Part shown: positions 8,383 through 16,615 of the stretch, one piece after another
Position numbering within the stretch: the first letter of the stretch is position 1
How the letters are laid out: each line of letters opens with the position of its first letter
From: JAPKZH01 sp964537875
GTDB lineage: Bacteria; Acidobacteriota; Aminicenantia; Aminicenantales; UBA4085
Assembly (NCBI GenBank): GCA_964537875.1
Contig: CAZIDN010000007.1
Span: forward strand, 1-64,000
Direction: 5' to 3'
DNA length: 64,000 nucleotides
Made by a program: the position numbers and the translations under genes
Notes under the pieces: generated by a model
Told to the model about the DNA's origin: nothing
Seen by the model: only the letters and a program-made list of their open reading frames with translations
The model's database searches: none

Positions 8383-9090
8383 ATGACGGAAAAAAAAGAC
8401 AGGAAAAAAAGAGATAAGAGCGTCGTCCGCGAATATTTTGAGCTCATCGCCGAGACGGCCGTCTTCGTCTTTTTCGTGATGACGTTCGTCGTCCAGGCTT
8501 TCCAGATTCCCACGGGCTCGATGGAGCCGACGCTCCTCGTCGGCGACTTCCTCCTGGTCAACAAGCTCATCTATGCCAACACGATCTCGCCCATCGAAGA
8601 GAAAATTCTCTCCCGGAGAAATATCAAACGGAAAGACATCATTGTCTTCAAATGGCCGAATGACCTGACCAAGGATTTCGTCAAACGCGCCATCGGGCTG
8701 CCGGGAGAAAAACTGGAGATCAAAAACAAGCAGGTTTATATCAACGACAGGCCGTTGGAGGAAAAATACAAGGTCCACTCCGACAGCGATATTAGGTCCG
8801 CGAATGATGCTGCCAATTACAGTAATGACCCCCGCGACAATTTCGGCCCGGTCATCGTCCCCGAAGGGCATATTTTTGCCATGGGCGACAATCGCGACAA
8901 CAGCGATGACAGTCGCTTCTGGGGCTTTTTGCCGCTCACCAACGTGAAAGGACGGCCGTGGTTCATCTACTTCTCTTACCAGGCGGAGCGGGACGCATAC
9001 CAGAAGACCGGCTTCAGGGACAGGTTGAATAAGCTGGTCAATTTCCTGCCGAAAGCAAGGTGGCGGCGGATCCTGAAAGTGATTCGCTGA
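8383..9090 (+). CDS. lepB: Signal peptidase I
   Basis: A 235-residue inner-membrane serine protease that removes Sec signal peptides. One N-terminal membrane helix (TAVFVFFVMTFVVQAF) is followed by the catalytic box PTGSMEPTL with Ser46, the lysine general base Lys101 in VKRAIGLPGE, and the conserved GDNRDNSDDSRFWG box. The C-terminal 40 residues are basic and amphipathic (KLVNFLPKARWRRILKVIR), probably membrane-surface bound. I start at ATG 8383, preceded by GGGAG, not at an ATG at 8356 just after the family A hairpin, whose extra residues are unrelated. The many exported proteins nearby depend on such an enzyme, but there is no operon link to them. Confidence 0.95.
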   Translation: MTEKKDRKKRDKSVVREYFELIAETAVFVFFVMTFVVQAFQIPTGSMEPTLLVGDFLLVNKLIYANTISPIEEKILSRRNIKRKDIIVFKWPNDLTKDFVKRAIGLPGEKLEIKNKQVYINDRPLEEKYKVHSDSDIRSANDAANYSNDPRDNFGPVIVPEGHIFAMGDNRDNSDDSRFWGFLPLTNVKGRPWFIYFSYQAERDAYQKTGFRDRLNKLVNFLPKARWRRILKVIR

Positions 9091-9145
9091 TCGGCAAAAT
9101 GAGATTTTTTTCTTTTAATTTATTCCCAGGCTACGAAAAAAGGCC

Positions 9146-9192
9146 GGTTTTCGAAAACCCAAATTGACAGGGCCTGCCGTATTCCTTATAAT
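9146..9192 (+). promoter_or_regulatory. Consensus sigma-70 promoter with adjacent 14-bp palindrome
   Basis: TTGACA at 9164-9169 and TATAAT at 9187-9192 with a 17-base spacer is a perfect consensus promoter for the 60-residue gene at 9224. Just upstream, GGTTTTCGAAAACC at 9146-9159 is a perfect palindrome that could be a lepB-side terminator stem or an operator. Confidence 0.8.
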
Positions 9193-9223
9193 TCCTTCAT
9201 GATTATGCAGGGGAGAAAATAAT

Positions 9224-9406
9224 ATGTACGTTCTCACCGTCCACTTTAATGATGATACTTCGATTTCCGAGGATTTCGATATGCTGAGCCAGGCAGAAAT
9301 CAGAGCCCACAAATTTTTGCAATCCGGATATAAAGGGAAGCAGGGAGAGAAGACGATCTTTTATCCTGTCCATACGATCAAAAAACTCGAGATCGCAACG
9401 AAATAG
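9224..9406 (+). CDS. Small conserved-looking protein, unknown function
   Basis: A 60-residue protein with its own consensus promoter and a good ribosome site (GGGGAGAA). The sequence MYVLTVHFNDDTSISEDFDMLSQAEIRAHKFLQ...KTIFYPVHTIKKLEIATK suggests a short beta-alpha-beta unit: strand, helix 22-34, strand, strand. No signal peptide or membrane segment, so cytoplasmic. I do not recognise a family. The perfect promoter suggests high expression. It lies between lepB and a NuoN relic with no obvious functional link to either. Confidence 0.75.
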   Translation: MYVLTVHFNDDTSISEDFDMLSQAEIRAHKFLQSGYKGKQGEKTIFYPVHTIKKLEIATK

Positions 9407-9423
9407 GAGACAGGGACATCTGG

Positions 9424-9445
9424 GGGGACATAGCACTTTGTCCCC
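9424..9445. repeat. GGGGACA/TGTCCCC hairpin
   Basis: Inverted repeat GGGGACA ... TGTCCCC with an 8-base loop, directly after the 60-residue gene and at the breakpoint of the NuoN relic. A fragment GGGGACAGGTACTTCC of similar flavour occurs at 19219. It may be a third dispersed hairpin type or a simple terminator. Confidence 0.5.
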
Positions 9446-9452
9446 TGCTTTG

Positions 9453-9701
9453 AAAAAGATATTTATTGGAAAATATTTCCTCTTTGCCGCGGCCGGAGCC
9501 CTGAACTCGGTAATTTCGCTTTTTTATTATTTTCGCATCGGCAGGGCTATGTTCATGGAAGAGAGTCTTCCGGATGTCCGCATCGAGCCTTCGGTCCCTG
9601 TCATTGCGGTCCTGGCGTTTTCGGCCCTGGCCCTCCTCGTTTTCGGTATTTTTCCTTCTCTCCTGACATCCTTGGCGGCCGCCTCGACCCTTCTCAATTA
9701 G
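9453..9701 (+). pseudogene. Relic of NuoN-like proton-pumping subunit (C-terminus only)
   Basis: The reading frame encodes about 83 residues matching the end of NADH dehydrogenase subunit N: GKYFLFAAAGALNSVISLFYYFRIGRAMFMEE is the broken-helix/lateral-helix region (GALNSVISLYYY in family members), followed by one last membrane helix (VIAVLAFSALALLVFGIFPSLL). Some 380 N-terminal residues are missing; the open frame begins at a TTG inside the hairpin at 9424-9445. It lies directly before the hydrogenase operon, which keeps three intact antiporter-like genes, so this is probably a remnant of an earlier complex I or hydrogenase arrangement. Alternatively it is a very short expressed membrane protein. 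Confidence 0.75.
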
Positions 9702-9738
9702 CCGCAAAAATAACTTCGTTTTTCCCTCCAAGAAAGCC

Positions 9739-9768
9739 TTGACATTCCCCTTCGGAAAAAAATATACT
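9739..9768 (+). promoter_or_regulatory. Promoter of the hydrogenase operon (near-leaderless)
   Basis: TTGACA at 9739-9744 and TATACT at 9763-9768 with an 18-base spacer. The first ATG of the operon is at 9780, only 11 bases after the -10, so the transcript should begin about 4-6 bases before it. No ribosome-binding site fits in that leader. Confidence 0.75.
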
Positions 9769-9779
9769 TTGCCTTCAAA

Positions 9780-11204
9780 ATGAACATTGAGACAATAACA
9801 CTTCTCACTGTTTTTGTCCCAATCATTGGCGCCCTCACCATCCCGCTGGCCAGCCTCATCTCTAAGTCCGCCCGGTCGGCCTGGTCCGTCCTCCTCGGCG
9901 GCGTCACCGCGCTCCTCCCCTTGCTCCTCATCCCGACGGCCATCAGCGGCGGCGAAACCATTATCCGGAAGGAGTTCATCCTGGGGCTGGACTTCATCCT
10001 CATCATCGACCCTCTGTCCATTTTCATGTCCATCGTCTCCTCGTTCGTCGGCTTCCTGATCATCGTCTATTCCCTCGGCTACATCCATCACGAGGAAAAC
10101 CAGAATGAATACTACCTGATGGTGGTCCTCTTCATCGGGGCCATGATGGGGCTGGTGTATTCGGGAAACCTGATCTTCATCTATCTTTTCTGGGAGATCA
10201 TCGCCATCTGCTGCTGGCGCCTGATCGGATTTTACCGGCTGAAGGATCATATCCTCAAGGCCGACAAGGCCTTCCTGGTCACGTTCTTCGGGGCCGTGGT
10301 CATGCTCCTGGGATTCATCCAGATCTACGGAAGCACGAATTCATTCGACTTGACGGCAATGCGCGGAACTATGATTCCCGGGACCGCCGTCCTGATGATC
10401 CTCTTCGGCATGTTCTCCAAATCGGCGACGGTGCCCCTTCACACCTGGCTACCAGACGCCGGCGTCGCACCGACGACGGTGACCGCTTTGCTCCACGCGG
10501 CGGTGCTCGTCAAAATCGGCGTCTATGCCTACGCCCGACTTTTCTTGTATACGTTCAAGCTCCCCGGTGACTGGCCGCAGGTCATCCCCATCCTGGCCGT
10601 CATCTCGAGCTTGATCGCGGCCGCTGCGGCGACGGTTGAAAACGACTTCAAGCGCATCCTGGCCTACTCGACGGTAAGCCAGATCGGCTATATCTTTCTT
10701 GGCTTCAGTGTGGCCAACCAATCCGGGGTCTCGGGCTCGTTGCTTTTCATCCTGATGCACGGCCTGGCCAAGGCCGGACTCTTCCTCTGCGCCGGGATCG
10801 TCATCCACGCTACGCACAAACGGGACATCCGAGAAATGGGCGGGCTGATCAAGACCATGCCCATCACCGCCGTCGCCTTCCTGCTCTGCTCTTTCTCGGT
10901 CATCGGCATTCCTCCCTTCGGAGGCTTCTTCTCCAAGTTCCTGGTCATCATGGGAACCGTCCAGGCCGGACAGGTCTGGGTTGCGGCCGTCGCCCTCTTC
11001 ACGGCCGTCCTGACCATGTTTTACCTGCTCAAGGTTTTCAGCCAGGTCTTCCTGGGAGAAGTGAAAATCGCCGCGCCGGAAAAAACGAGATCCATGATTT
11101 TTGTCGTCGCCCTCCTGGCCATCTTATCCCTGGTCGCGGGCATCTTCGTCTCTTATCCCGCCAAAATGGCCGAGATCGCGACGACCCATATCATTGGCGG
11201 CTAA
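9780..11204 (+). CDS. Antiporter-like membrane subunit 1 of a group 4 [NiFe] hydrogenase
   Basis: A 474-residue polytopic protein of the Proton_antipo_M family (NuoL/M/N, MrpA/D). The channel glutamate is in IYLFWEIIAICCW, the buried lysine in HAAVLVKIGVYAY, and the second-half motif NDFKRILAYSTVSQIGY is present, as are KSATVPLHTWLPDAG and IGIPPFGGFFSKF. These residues form the proton or sodium pathway in complex I and related hydrogenases. First gene of an 11-gene operon; promoter 11 bases away and no Shine-Dalgarno, implying leaderless translation. The next gene follows after one base. Closest type among L/M/N subunits cannot be decided by eye. Confidence 0.88.
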   Translation: MNIETITLLTVFVPIIGALTIPLASLISKSARSAWSVLLGGVTALLPLLLIPTAISGGETIIRKEFILGLDFILIIDPLSIFMSIVSSFVGFLIIVYSLGYIHHEENQNEYYLMVVLFIGAMMGLVYSGNLIFIYLFWEIIAICCWRLIGFYRLKDHILKADKAFLVTFFGAVVMLLGFIQIYGSTNSFDLTAMRGTMIPGTAVLMILFGMFSKSATVPLHTWLPDAGVAPTTVTALLHAAVLVKIGVYAYARLFLYTFKLPGDWPQVIPILAVISSLIAAAAATVENDFKRILAYSTVSQIGYIFLGFSVANQSGVSGSLLFILMHGLAKAGLFLCAGIVIHATHKRDIREMGGLIKTMPITAVAFLLCSFSVIGIPPFGGFFSKFLVIMGTVQAGQVWVAAVALFTAVLTMFYLLKVFSQVFLGEVKIAAPEKTRSMIFVVALLAILSLVAGIFVSYPAKMAEIATTHIIGG

Positions 11205-11205
11205 A

Positions 11206-13071
11206 ATGACACCGAACATGCTTCTATGGCCGATTCTCCTGCCGGCCCTCATTGCCATCATCTGCCTGATCATTCCCAAGCGCATCAAATATCTCAGAGA
11301 AGCCATAGCCCTGATAGCCTCCCTCGTCGTCCTCTACATGGGATTTAAGCTCTTCTCCGTCAAAAACCTGGAATTCCGCCTCCCCTGGATGGGACAGGGC
11401 ATTAATTTCGAGCTTCGGCTGTACCATTTTTCGAGCTTCATCCTGCTCGGCCTGGCCGGATTTCTCTTCCTCATCACCCTATATTCCATCGTCAAGATGA
11501 AGGACCACCCACGCCGGAATGAATATTATGCCTATGTCTTCCTGTCCGCCGCGCTGGCCAACGGGGCCGTCTTAGCCGACAACTTCGTCCCGCTGGTCTT
11601 CTTCTGGGAAGGCCTGCTTTTGACGCTCTACGGCCTGATCTCGCTCGGCCGGAAAGAATCCAACCGGACCGCGGTCAAGGCGTTCATCATCAGCGGGTTC
11701 TGCGATTTTTGCATGATCCTCGGGATCGGCATCCTCTGGACGATCACCGGCACGCTGACCATGTCCCAGATCTCGATCAAACCCGAAGGCCCGGCCGCGG
11801 CCGCGTTCATCCTGATGATGATCGGCGCCATCGGAAAAGCGGGGGCCATGCCGTTCCACACCTGGATCCCCGATGCCGCCATCGATGCTCCCGTGACCTT
11901 CATGGCCTTCATGCCGGCCTCCTTTGAAAAGCTGCTGGGCATCTACCTTCTGGCCCGGATCACGCTCGACCTTTTCAAATTGGAAAAGGGCAGCGCTCTG
12001 TCCCTCACTCTGATGATCATCGGCGCCGCGACCATCGTCTTCGCGGTCATGATGGCCCTCATCCAGAAGGATTTCAAGCGGCTGCTCTCCTATCACGCCG
12101 TGAGCCAGGTCGGATACATGATCCTGGGCATCGGAACGGCCATTCCCATCGGCATTGCCGGCGGGATCTTCCACATGATTAACCACGCCATGTATAAATG
12201 CGGGCTCTTCTTGAGCGCAGGCTCGGTCGAGCACCGGACCGGAACAACGGAGCTGAAAAAACTGGGCGGCCTGAGCAGAGAGATGCCCTGGACGGCCTTC
12301 GGTTTTTCAGTTTGCGCTCTGGCCATCTCGGGAGTCTGGCCCCTCAACGGCTTTGTCTCCAAGGAAATGGTGTTCCACGGCGCCCTGGAAAGCGGCTATA
12401 CCATCTTCGCCATCGCCGCTTGGGTCGGCGCGATCTTCACTTTCGCCTCGTTCCTCAAGGCCGGCCATTCCGTGTTCTTCGGGCCAAGAACGAAGGACGT
12501 TCCCGCCGTCAAAGAGAGCCAAGGCGCCATCGTCGTCCCGATCCTGATCCTGGCGATCCTCTGCATCACCTTCGGCGTGTTCAACAAGCTGCCCTTGACC
12601 AACTTCATCCAGCCCATTCTTGAAGGCCACTTCGAGGCCGGCGAAAGCATCGACTTCACGGCCCATGCCCTGAGCATCTTCAACCCCGTGGCCGGCATCT
12701 CGATCCTCTGCCTGCTGATCGCCCTGGCCATCCATTTCTACGGCTGGAAACGCGGCGGCAAGAAAGCCTACATGGCCTCCGAGCCCGTTCACAAGTTCCC
12801 CGGGATCAAACAGGTTTATGACCTGGCCGAAGCCCGCGTCTTCGACCTCTACGAACAGGGCATCATCTTCCTGAGAGGGCTGTCGGTCGTCCTGTTCAAG
12901 GGAATCGACCGGCCCATCGATTTCTTCTACGAGAAAATCGTCACAGCCGTGGGCAGGGCCTTCACCGGCGTTTTGAGTAAAGCCCATACCGGCCATTACG
13001 CCAATTACCTGGCCTGGTGCCTGGCCGGGCTGCTCGTCATTGCCACCCTGATCAATTTGCTGATAAAATAG
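11206..13071 (+). CDS. Antiporter-like membrane subunit 2 (NuoL-like)
   Basis: A 621-residue polytopic protein, the longest of the three antiporter-like subunits and near NuoL in length. Conserved pieces: FWEGLLLTLYGLI (channel Glu), KAGAMPFHTWIPDAAIDAPVTFMAFMPASFEKLLGIYLLA (helix with Lys), KDFKRLLSYHAVSQVGYMILG, and ISGVWPLNGFVSKEM. The C-terminal third (from about residue 460) has further helices and an amphipathic stretch that may form the lateral helix tying the antiporter units together, as in NuoL; this assignment is inference. ATG 11206 lies one base after the previous stop, so translation is coupled; an earlier in-frame ATG at 11101 sits inside the upstream gene and is rejected. Confidence 0.88.
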   Translation: MTPNMLLWPILLPALIAIICLIIPKRIKYLREAIALIASLVVLYMGFKLFSVKNLEFRLPWMGQGINFELRLYHFSSFILLGLAGFLFLITLYSIVKMKDHPRRNEYYAYVFLSAALANGAVLADNFVPLVFFWEGLLLTLYGLISLGRKESNRTAVKAFIISGFCDFCMILGIGILWTITGTLTMSQISIKPEGPAAAAFILMMIGAIGKAGAMPFHTWIPDAAIDAPVTFMAFMPASFEKLLGIYLLARITLDLFKLEKGSALSLTLMIIGAATIVFAVMMALIQKDFKRLLSYHAVSQVGYMILGIGTAIPIGIAGGIFHMINHAMYKCGLFLSAGSVEHRTGTTELKKLGGLSREMPWTAFGFSVCALAISGVWPLNGFVSKEMVFHGALESGYTIFAIAAWVGAIFTFASFLKAGHSVFFGPRTKDVPAVKESQGAIVVPILILAILCITFGVFNKLPLTNFIQPILEGHFEAGESIDFTAHALSIFNPVAGISILCLLIALAIHFYGWKRGGKKAYMASEPVHKFPGIKQVYDLAEARVFDLYEQGIIFLRGLSVVLFKGIDRPIDFFYEKIVTAVGRAFTGVLSKAHTGHYANYLAWCLAGLLVIATLINLLIK

Positions 13072-13102
13072 TTAATTTGAAGAAAGATATAGAGGAGGAC
13101 CT

Positions 13103-14584
13103 TTGATTTTCCTGTTCATCGGCTTGCCCATCCTGGCCGCCGCCGTCCTGCCCCTGATAGGGAAAATATCCAAAAAATTTCTGCCCGATCTCGTCTCCAA
13201 CGCCGTTTTCCTCTTCCTCCTCGTCCTTGCCGCAACCTCCGGCCGCCAGATGATCAGCCAGGGTCCCATCCTCAAGCAGCTCAACTGGCTGGGCGAACCG
13301 GTCAGCATCCAGGTCGCGGTCGACGGCTTCAGCCTGTTCATGCTGATGGTCATTTCGCTCCTGACCCTGTGCGTCGGCCTGTTTTCCATCAACTATATGG
13401 ACCATTACGGCTCCAAGTCCATCTACTACGCCCTCCTTCTGATGATGATGGCGGGGATGAACGGGCTCGTCCTCGTGACCGACCTCTTCAGCGTTTATCT
13501 TTTCCTGGAAGTCGCCGCGATCGCTTCCTACTCCCTTGTCGCCTACGGCCTGGAGCACGACGAGCTCGAGGCCTCCTTTAAATATTTGATGCTCTCGGTC
13601 ATCGCCTCGGCGGGCATTCTGCTCAGCATCGCCGTCATCTTCGGAATGACGGGGAACCTCGGCTTTGCCGCCGTGGCCGAAAGCCTGCGGAGCCTGGACG
13701 CCAAATTCGTGGTCGGTTTTTGCGCCGCCCTCTTTATCATGGGCTTCGGCTTGAAGGCGGCCCTCGTCCCCTTTCATGCCTGGCTTCCGGACGCCCACCC
13801 TTCCGCGCCGGCCCCGATCTCGGCCATCCTGTCCGGCCTGCTCATCAAAGTTTCCGGCGTCTATGCTCTGGCCAGAATATTTTTTAACGTCTTCGGCCTG
13901 ACCCCCGCCCTTTCCCAGATCTTAATGTATCTCGGCGCCATTTCCATCGTGGTCGCCGCCTTTCTCGCCCTCGGCCAGAAAGACATGAAGCGCATGCTCG
14001 CCTACTCTTCGATCAGCCAGGTGGGATATGTCGTCCTGGGCCTGGGGATCGGCACGCCGCTGGGAATCGCCGGCGGGCTCTTCCATCTCTTCAATCACGC
14101 CGTGGCCAAAGGGCTCCTCTTCTTGAATTCAGGCTCGGTCCAGCAGTCGACCGGAACGCGAAACCTTGATGAAATGGGAGGATTGGCCAGGCGGATGCCC
14201 GTGACCGCGGCCACCAACCTCGTCGGCTCGCTCTCGATCTCGGGCGTACCGCCCCTCGGCGGATTCTGGAGCAAGCTGATCATCATCATGGCCCTGGTCC
14301 AGGCGGACGAGTGGTTCCTGGCCGTCGTCGCCGTCCTGGCCAGCGTGCTCACCCTCTGGTACTATCTCCTCATCCAGCGCAAGGCCTTCTTCGGCAAGTT
14401 GAATGAGCGCTGGAAGGATGTCAAGGAGGCGCCGTTCTGGATGACGGCCTCGACCGTCATCCTGGCGCTCCTCGTCATCGGCATCGGCATCTTTTTCTCG
14501 ACCGTCATATCATCCTGGATCCAGCCCGCTTCGGACGTGCTGGCCAAGGGAGTCAATCTCTTGTTCGCGTCATGGGGATTTTAG
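13103..14584 (+). CDS. Antiporter-like membrane subunit 3 (NuoM/NuoN/MbhH-like)
   Basis: A 493-residue polytopic protein starting at TTG 13103, with AGAGGAGG close upstream. Family signatures: VYLFLEVAAIASYSLVAYGLEHDELEASFKYL (channel Glu), GLKAALVPFHAWLPDAHPSAPAPISAILSGLLIKVSGVYAL (Lys), KDMKRMLAYSSISQVGYVVLG and SISGVPPLGGFWSKL. The LPDAHPSAPAPISA form resembles MrpD and Mbh-type subunits as well as NuoM/N. With the two preceding genes it makes three ion-translocating units, as in complex I. The TTG start may reduce its expression relative to its neighbours. Confidence 0.88.
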   Translation: MIFLFIGLPILAAAVLPLIGKISKKFLPDLVSNAVFLFLLVLAATSGRQMISQGPILKQLNWLGEPVSIQVAVDGFSLFMLMVISLLTLCVGLFSINYMDHYGSKSIYYALLLMMMAGMNGLVLVTDLFSVYLFLEVAAIASYSLVAYGLEHDELEASFKYLMLSVIASAGILLSIAVIFGMTGNLGFAAVAESLRSLDAKFVVGFCAALFIMGFGLKAALVPFHAWLPDAHPSAPAPISAILSGLLIKVSGVYALARIFFNVFGLTPALSQILMYLGAISIVVAAFLALGQKDMKRMLAYSSISQVGYVVLGLGIGTPLGIAGGLFHLFNHAVAKGLLFLNSGSVQQSTGTRNLDEMGGLARRMPVTAATNLVGSLSISGVPPLGGFWSKLIIIMALVQADEWFLAVVAVLASVLTLWYYLLIQRKAFFGKLNERWKDVKEAPFWMTASTVILALLVIGIGIFFSTVISSWIQPASDVLAKGVNLLFASWGF

Positions 14585-14587
14585 AAG

Positions 14588-15070
14588 ATGATTCTGCAAA
14601 TCGTTCTTTTAAGCGGATTGCTTCTCTTCTCCATCCTGGCCATCCTGTCCAAGGACCTTCTTAAATCGGCCATCAGCCTGGCCATCGCCAGCCTCCTTCT
14701 CGGAATCATTTTTTTCCGAATGAGCGCTCCCTACGCCGGCGTCTTCGAGATTTCGGTCGTGGCCGGCTTGATCACGGTCCTCTTCATCCTGACCATCGCC
14801 CTAACCAAGGCGGAAGGCGACGTCCGCGAGGCCAAGCTGGCCAAGCTCGTGTTCCCCCTGTTTTTCGTGATCTTCATCCTCATCGACGTCTTCGTCATGA
14901 AGAGCCTCCTCCAGAAGATACCGGCGCTCCCCGAGACCGCGGAGCAAGGCACCTTCGGGGATGTCCTGTGGAAGCAGAGGACGTTCGACCTCATCGGCCA
15001 GCTGGCGGTCATACTGGCGGGAGTCTTCTCCGTCCTGGCCCTGTTCCGAAAGAGGGACAAAAATGAATAA
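14588..15070 (+). CDS. NuoJ-like membrane subunit
   Basis: A 160-residue membrane protein with several helices. The segment PYAGVFEISVVAGLITVLFILTIALT corresponds to the NuoJ helix with its conserved GxxExxxxxG-like pi-bulge region. Position between the antiporter genes and the NuoK homologue agrees. It is part of the E-channel linking quinone or hydrogenase chemistry to ion pumping in complex I relatives. The 3' end overlaps the next gene by 8 bases. Confidence 0.82.
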   Translation: MILQIVLLSGLLLFSILAILSKDLLKSAISLAIASLLLGIIFFRMSAPYAGVFEISVVAGLITVLFILTIALTKAEGDVREAKLAKLVFPLFFVIFILIDVFVMKSLLQKIPALPETAEQGTFGDVLWKQRTFDLIGQLAVILAGVFSVLALFRKRDKNE

Positions 15071-15371
15071 CACCTGGTTTCTATACATGGGCTTCGCGGC
15101 CGGCTTGATTTTTGTCGGCGTCTACTGTCTGTTGGCCATGAAAAACGTGATCAAGCTCTTCATCGGCATCGAAGTCATCAGCAAGGGCGTCAGCCTGGCC
15201 CTGCTGGCCAGCGGATTCGTCAGGAAGAACACGCTCCTGGCCCAGAGCCTGGTCATCACCTTCATCGTGGTCGAAGTCAGCCTCGTCGCCACCGCCTTGG
15301 CCATCATCATCAACATCTACAAGCACACCAAGAGCCTGGACATCCGGAAGCTGACGAAATTGAAAGGGTAA
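15063..15371 (+). CDS. NuoK/MnhC/MbhG-like membrane subunit
   Basis: A 102-residue protein with three predicted helices. FIGIEVISKGVSLALLASGF carries the conserved membrane glutamate (IGIEV) and SLVITFIVVEVSLVATALAIIINIYKHTKSLD the second one (VVEV), both required for coupling in NuoK. The start is ATG 15063, overlapping the J homologue; upstream codons in this frame are shadow sequence. The basic tail KSLDIRKLTKLKG should face the cytoplasm. Confidence 0.85.
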   Translation: MNNTWFLYMGFAAGLIFVGVYCLLAMKNVIKLFIGIEVISKGVSLALLASGFVRKNTLLAQSLVITFIVVEVSLVATALAIIINIYKHTKSLDIRKLTKLKG

Positions 15372-15374
15372 ATT

Positions 15375-15716
15375 ATGAAAGGGATCGATATTCTTATCTC
15401 GCCGCCCGTGGCCTTCGTCCTCTTCCTCATCATCGCTTTTCTGCTCACCCTGCTCGGCAAGCGGATGGCGCCTCGGCTCACCAAAACCGGCGGAAAGCTC
15501 ACAACCTACGCCTGCGGAGAGGACATCCCGGGCGTAAAGGTCCAGTTCGGCTACCGGCTTTTCTTTTTCGTGGCCTTGTTCTTCACCATCATGCACGTCG
15601 CCACCCTGATGATCGCGACGGTGCCGTCCGGCAAGATCGTCTGGTTCGCCGTCCTGTACCTGGCCGTGATCTTCCTGTCCATCATGGCCCTCGTGACAAG
15701 GAGCGGAAATGCTTAA
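15375..15716 (+). CDS. NuoA-like membrane subunit
   Basis: A 113-residue protein with three helices. After the first helix (VAFVLFLIIAFLLTLLG), the loop LTTYACGEDIPGVKVQFGYRLFFFVALFF matches the NuoA pattern YECG...RFxxRFYxxALLF, including the loop cysteine that lies near the quinone/hydrogenase interface. Presence of a NuoA homologue is a complex I-like trait. It ends 8 bases inside the B homologue. Confidence 0.82.
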   Translation: MKGIDILISPPVAFVLFLIIAFLLTLLGKRMAPRLTKTGGKLTTYACGEDIPGVKVQFGYRLFFFVALFFTIMHVATLMIATVPSGKIVWFAVLYLAVIFLSIMALVTRSGNA

Positions 15717-16128
15717 CCGACTTGTTCGCTGGTCCCGGATCAAGTCGCCGTGGATCCTGCATCTCAATTCGGGCGCCTGCAACGCCTGCGATATCGAGAT
15801 TGTCGCGGCCCTGACCCCCCGCTTCGATGTCGAGCGGTTCGGCGTTCTTCTCAAAGCGACGCCTCGGCATGCCGATGTCATCATCGGCACGGGGCCGGTG
15901 ACCCGTCAGATCAAGGACCGGATCATCCGCATCTACGATCAGACGCCCGACCCGAAATTCGTCATCGCCGTCGGCGCCTGCGCCATGTCGGGATGCGTCT
16001 ACCGCGGCGCCTATAACATCATGGGCGGACTGGACCAGGTCATTCCGGTGAATGTCTATGTCCCCGGCTGCCCAGCTCGTCCCGATGCCATCCTGGACGG
16101 CGTGATCAAGCTCCTGGGCAAACTCTAG
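15709..16128 (+). CDS. [NiFe] hydrogenase small subunit, group 4 (NuoB-like)
   Basis: A 139-residue iron-sulfur subunit that holds the proximal [4Fe-4S] cluster. Ligands visible are Cys24 and Cys27 (SGACNACDIE), Cys91 (GACAMSGC) and Cys121 (PGCPARP). The first pair is spaced CxxC as in hydrogenases, whereas complex I NuoB has adjacent cysteines; this supports hydrogenase rather than quinone chemistry. The sequence lacks a Tat signal, so the subunit faces the cytoplasm as in Ech, Mbh and Hyc. AGGAGCGG precedes the ATG. Confidence 0.9.
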   Translation: MLNRLVRWSRIKSPWILHLNSGACNACDIEIVAALTPRFDVERFGVLLKATPRHADVIIGTGPVTRQIKDRIIRIYDQTPDPKFVIAVGACAMSGCVYRGAYNIMGGLDQVIPVNVYVPGCPARPDAILDGVIKLLGKL

Positions 16129-16141
16129 ATTTGAGGAGTCT

Positions 16142-16615
16142 ATGAACGACCTAGAGATTATCGAAAAAACGAAAAGCCTCCTCGGCGATAAGATCCTCGA
16201 GATTGCCAATCCGGCCGTGAGGCGCATTTTCATAAAAGTCGAACCCCAGAATCTGGTGCCCGTCGTCGGCGGCCTCAAGAAGAACCTCAACATCACCTAT
16301 CTGGCGACCGTAAGCGGCGTGGATTTGGGAGAGTACTTTGAGATTCTCTATCATTTCGGCCACAACAACGGCAGCCTGACCGTCCGGACCCAGATCCCCA
16401 AGGCCAATCCCCACATCGAAAGCATCTGCTCCGTCATCCCCGGAGCGATCCTCTATGAACGGGAACTCCAGGATATGTTCGGCATCGTCGTAGACCATCT
16501 CCCCGACCCGAGACCGCTGGTCCTCCCGGATGGATGGCCGGCCGGCAACTTCCCCCTCCGGAAGGAGTGGAAATTCGAGCGTCCCGAAGAGATCATCCCC
16601 GGAGGCAAGAAATGA
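16142..16615 (+). CDS. NuoC-like subunit (30-kDa family)
   Basis: A 157-residue soluble protein. The NuoC/HycE-N signature is clear: ERELQDMFGIVVDHLPDPRPLVLPDGWPAGNFPLRKEW (compare ERExxDMFGIxFxGHPDLRRLLLPDDW). It contacts the large and small subunits in the peripheral arm. GAGGAG precedes the ATG, and its stop overlaps the D-subunit start as ATGA. Confidence 0.9.
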   Translation: MNDLEIIEKTKSLLGDKILEIANPAVRRIFIKVEPQNLVPVVGGLKKNLNITYLATVSGVDLGEYFEILYHFGHNNGSLTVRTQIPKANPHIESICSVIPGAILYERELQDMFGIVVDHLPDPRPLVLPDGWPAGNFPLRKEWKFERPEEIIPGGKK

